6,815 bases of DNA. It comes from Candidatus Omnitrophota bacterium (GTDB lineage Bacteria; Omnitrophota; Gorgyraeia; Gygaellales; Profunditerraquicolaceae). Numbering within the stretch: position 1 is the stretch's first letter; every line of letters begins with the position of its first letter. Of this stretch, positions 5,696 to 6,815 are shown one piece after another. Both the position numbers and the translations under genes were made by a program. The stretch is taken from assembly GCA_020061545.1 (NCBI GenBank), contig JAGUYA010000145.1, forward strand, positions 1-6,815, written 5' to 3'. The notes beneath the pieces were generated by a model. The model did no database searches and was not told the DNA's origin. It saw only the letters and a list, made by a program, of their open reading frames with translations.

Positions 5696-6736
5696 CTAAC
5701 GGATTCTTTTTAGGTAATTCTGGTAATTATCTTTTATATCCGAAAGTGCGTCACTGCCGAATTTTTCTAAGAACGCATCTGCCAGAACATAAGCGCATAC
5801 AGACTCCGCAATTACACCCGCAGACTCCACTACGCAGATATCCGAACGCTGGACAGTTGCTTTTGCCGGTTTTTTGGTGATGATATTCACGGAATCTAGG
5901 GGATGCATTAAGGTAGAAATGGGTTTCATACAGGCGCGCAGAATAATATCTTCGCCATTGGATATGCCGCCTTCAATACCGCCGGCATGATCAGTCTTAC
6001 GGAAATAACCTTTATTCTTAGTATAATAAATGGCATCGTGGACTCCAGAACCAAATTTATCGGCATAGCCAAAACCTAAACCAATCTCTACCCCTTTTAT
6101 TCCCGGAATAGACATTATGGCCTGAGTTAGCCTTGCATCTAAGCGCCTGTCGGGTTGAACATAACTCCCTAAACCGCAAGGCAGGCCTCTGGCGACCACC
6201 TCAAAAACGCCGCCTACTGTATCTTTTCTCTCTTTTGCTTCCAGAATCTTTTTCACCATCGCCAGATGACTACTCTCTCCTGCAATAGATAAAACTTTAC
6301 TGGATATCTTTATCTTGAATTCCGCTAAGAATATCTTACAGATTGCGCCTATACCTACGCGACTGGAGGTTTCTCGAGCGGATGCGCGCTCTAAAACATT
6401 GCGCACATCTGTAAACCCATATTTTAAGAGTCCAGCTAAATCCGCATGTCCTGGACGCGGAGAGGTTACTTTGGGCAATCGCTCAATACTAAAATCTTTA
6501 TTCTCGATCAAGAGCGCAATGGGGCTGCCTAAGGTTATACCTTTCTTTAATCCAGAGAGAATCTCGGCTTTGTCTTTTTCCATCTGCATCCGCTTGCCGC
6601 GACCCATTCCTTGTTGCCGGCGTTTTAATTCCTGATTTATCCTGGCTAAATCTATCCTAAGTCCAGCTGGCATACCTTCTAAAATGGCAACCAATGCCTT
6701 TGCGTGCGATTCACCTGCAGTTAAGTACCTTAACAT
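5696..6736 (-). CDS. aroC: Chorismate synthase
   Basis: Converts 5-enolpyruvylshikimate-3-phosphate to chorismate using reduced FMN, the last shikimate-pathway step; a cytoplasmic homotetramer. The 346-residue length is near the family's lower normal range. Motifs in order are TAGESHAKALVAILEGMPAG (6-25, with H11), RRQQGMGRGKRM (39-50), SPRPGHADLAG (92-102, with H97), KYGFTDVRNVLERASARETSSR (105-126), PDRRLDARL (195-203), GGIEGGISNGEDI (252-264) and RSDICVVESAGVIAE (297-311). The usual first signature is GESHG; here Ala12 replaces Gly. ESAG replaces the more common PAAG. The start ATG 6736 is chosen because a good Shine-Dalgarno precedes it and MLRYLTAGESH aligns with the family start; an in-frame ATG at 6760 lies upstream of that site. 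Probably cotranscribed with spoVG. Confidence 0.96.
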   Translation of the reverse strand: MLRYLTAGESHAKALVAILEGMPAGLRIDLARINQELKRRQQGMGRGKRMQMEKDKAEILSGLKKGITLGSPIALLIENKDFSIERLPKVTSPRPGHADLAGLLKYGFTDVRNVLERASARETSSRVGIGAICKIFLAEFKIKISSKVLSIAGESSHLAMVKKILEAKERKDTVGGVFEVVARGLPCGLGSYVQPDRRLDARLTQAIMSIPGIKGVEIGLGFGYADKFGSGVHDAIYYTKNKGYFRKTDHAGGIEGGISNGEDIILRACMKPISTLMHPLDSVNIITKKPAKATVQRSDICVVESAGVIAESVCAYVLADAFLEKFGSDALSDIKDNYQNYLKRIR

Positions 6737-6740
6737 AATT

Positions 6741-6748
6741 ACCTCCTT
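6741..6748 (-). promoter_or_regulatory. aroC ribosome-binding site
   Basis: AAGGAGGT on the minus strand, ending 4 bases before ATG 6736, matches the 16S anti-Shine-Dalgarno over 8 bases. It decides the start: the in-frame ATG at 6760 lies upstream of it and has no ribosome-binding site of its own. Confidence 0.85.
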
Positions 6749-6754
6749 CAATGA

Positions 6755-6808
6755 GCACATAACTTACGAGGCATTTATTTTCTATTTAGCGACGTAAGTT
6801 ATCTGTGC
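6755..6808. repeat. Imperfect inverted repeat upstream of aroC
   Basis: GCACATAACTTACG (6755-6768) faces CGTAAGTTATCTGTGC (6793-6808): 10 bp, a 2-base bulge, then 4 bp, around a 24-base A/T-rich loop. It ends 6 bases upstream of the aroC Shine-Dalgarno. The AT-rich stem has no T-run after it on the minus strand, so it is not an obvious terminator. It could be a regulator-binding site, a 5'-leader structure or a small repeat. The gene upstream is outside the window, and no convincing promoter is visible here. Confidence 0.7.
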
Positions 6809-6815
6809 GAATTGA

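Noticed and set aside
5686..5880. Plus-strand GTG-started 64-codon frame with AGGAGGTGA at its start
   Set aside because: The purine run overlaps the GTG itself and so cannot serve it as a Shine-Dalgarno; it is the mirror arm of the spoVG hairpin, and the frame is a shadow of aroC.
6315..6635. Plus-strand open frame opposite aroC
   Set aside because: Antisense to conserved chorismate synthase motifs; no independent support.
6737..6760. ATG at 6760 as aroC start
   Set aside because: It would put the strong ribosome-binding site inside the gene and add eight residues before the usual family start.
1..6815. CRISPR array, tRNA, rRNA, transposase or defence genes
   Set aside because: I saw no spaced direct-repeat array, cloverleaf, rRNA core sequence or relevant protein motif on either strand.

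Overview
The window is a densely packed stretch of bacterial chromosome with every recognisable gene on the minus strand. In transcription order (right to left) it reads: aroC (chorismate synthase), spoVG (SpoVG-family regulator), a terminator followed at once by a strong promoter, aroK (shikimate kinase), dprA (DNA-processing protein A), topA (DNA topoisomerase I), xerC (tyrosine recombinase), and the N-terminal half of kdtA/waaA (Kdo transferase), which runs off the left edge.

The organism is an LPS-making, diderm bacterium, because it carries a Kdo transferase. Composition is moderately AT-rich, and aroC and spoVG have strong Shine-Dalgarno sequences. The dprA-topA-xerC order resembles the dprA-topA-(trmFO)-xerC order known from Firmicutes, here joined to an LPS gene. 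Together with SpoVG and short GTCAGCT-type repeats inside genes, this suggests an uncultivated phylum such as Omnitrophota or a relative. That placement is inference and not proven by the sequence.

Right part (about 5350-6815): an imperfect inverted repeat lies just before the aroC ribosome-binding site. aroC is followed after a short gap by spoVG, and the gap contains a perfect 11-bp inverted repeat that pairs the unusually strong spoVG ribosome-binding site with an upstream copy of the 16S rRNA 3'-tail sequence. A rho-independent terminator closes this unit.

Middle (about 5200-5350): a near-consensus sigma-70 promoter (TTGACA, 17 bp, TAGAAT) directs transcription to start at or within a couple of bases of an ATG. 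That ATG opens an 11-codon near-copy of the aroK N-terminus, which then runs into a hairpin-rich segment and stops. The intact aroK begins 108 bp downstream without a clear ribosome-binding site. This looks like insertion of a palindromic repeat at the start of a formerly leaderless aroK, leaving a duplicated start.

Left part (1-5200): aroK and dprA overlap by 4 bp, dprA-topA and topA-xerC are separated by 5 and 8 bp, and xerC-kdtA by 78 bp filled with short repeats. These five genes are probably one operon read from the promoter at 5316-5344. topA carries a 7-bp repeat of about 4.5 units that adds roughly 11 residues in frame.

Functionally this is a housekeeping region (aromatic amino-acid synthesis, DNA uptake/recombination, supercoiling, chromosome dimer resolution, LPS core). 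No defence system, CRISPR array, tRNA/rRNA gene or transposase was found. The parts worth a second look are the small regulatory and repeat structures between and within the genes.
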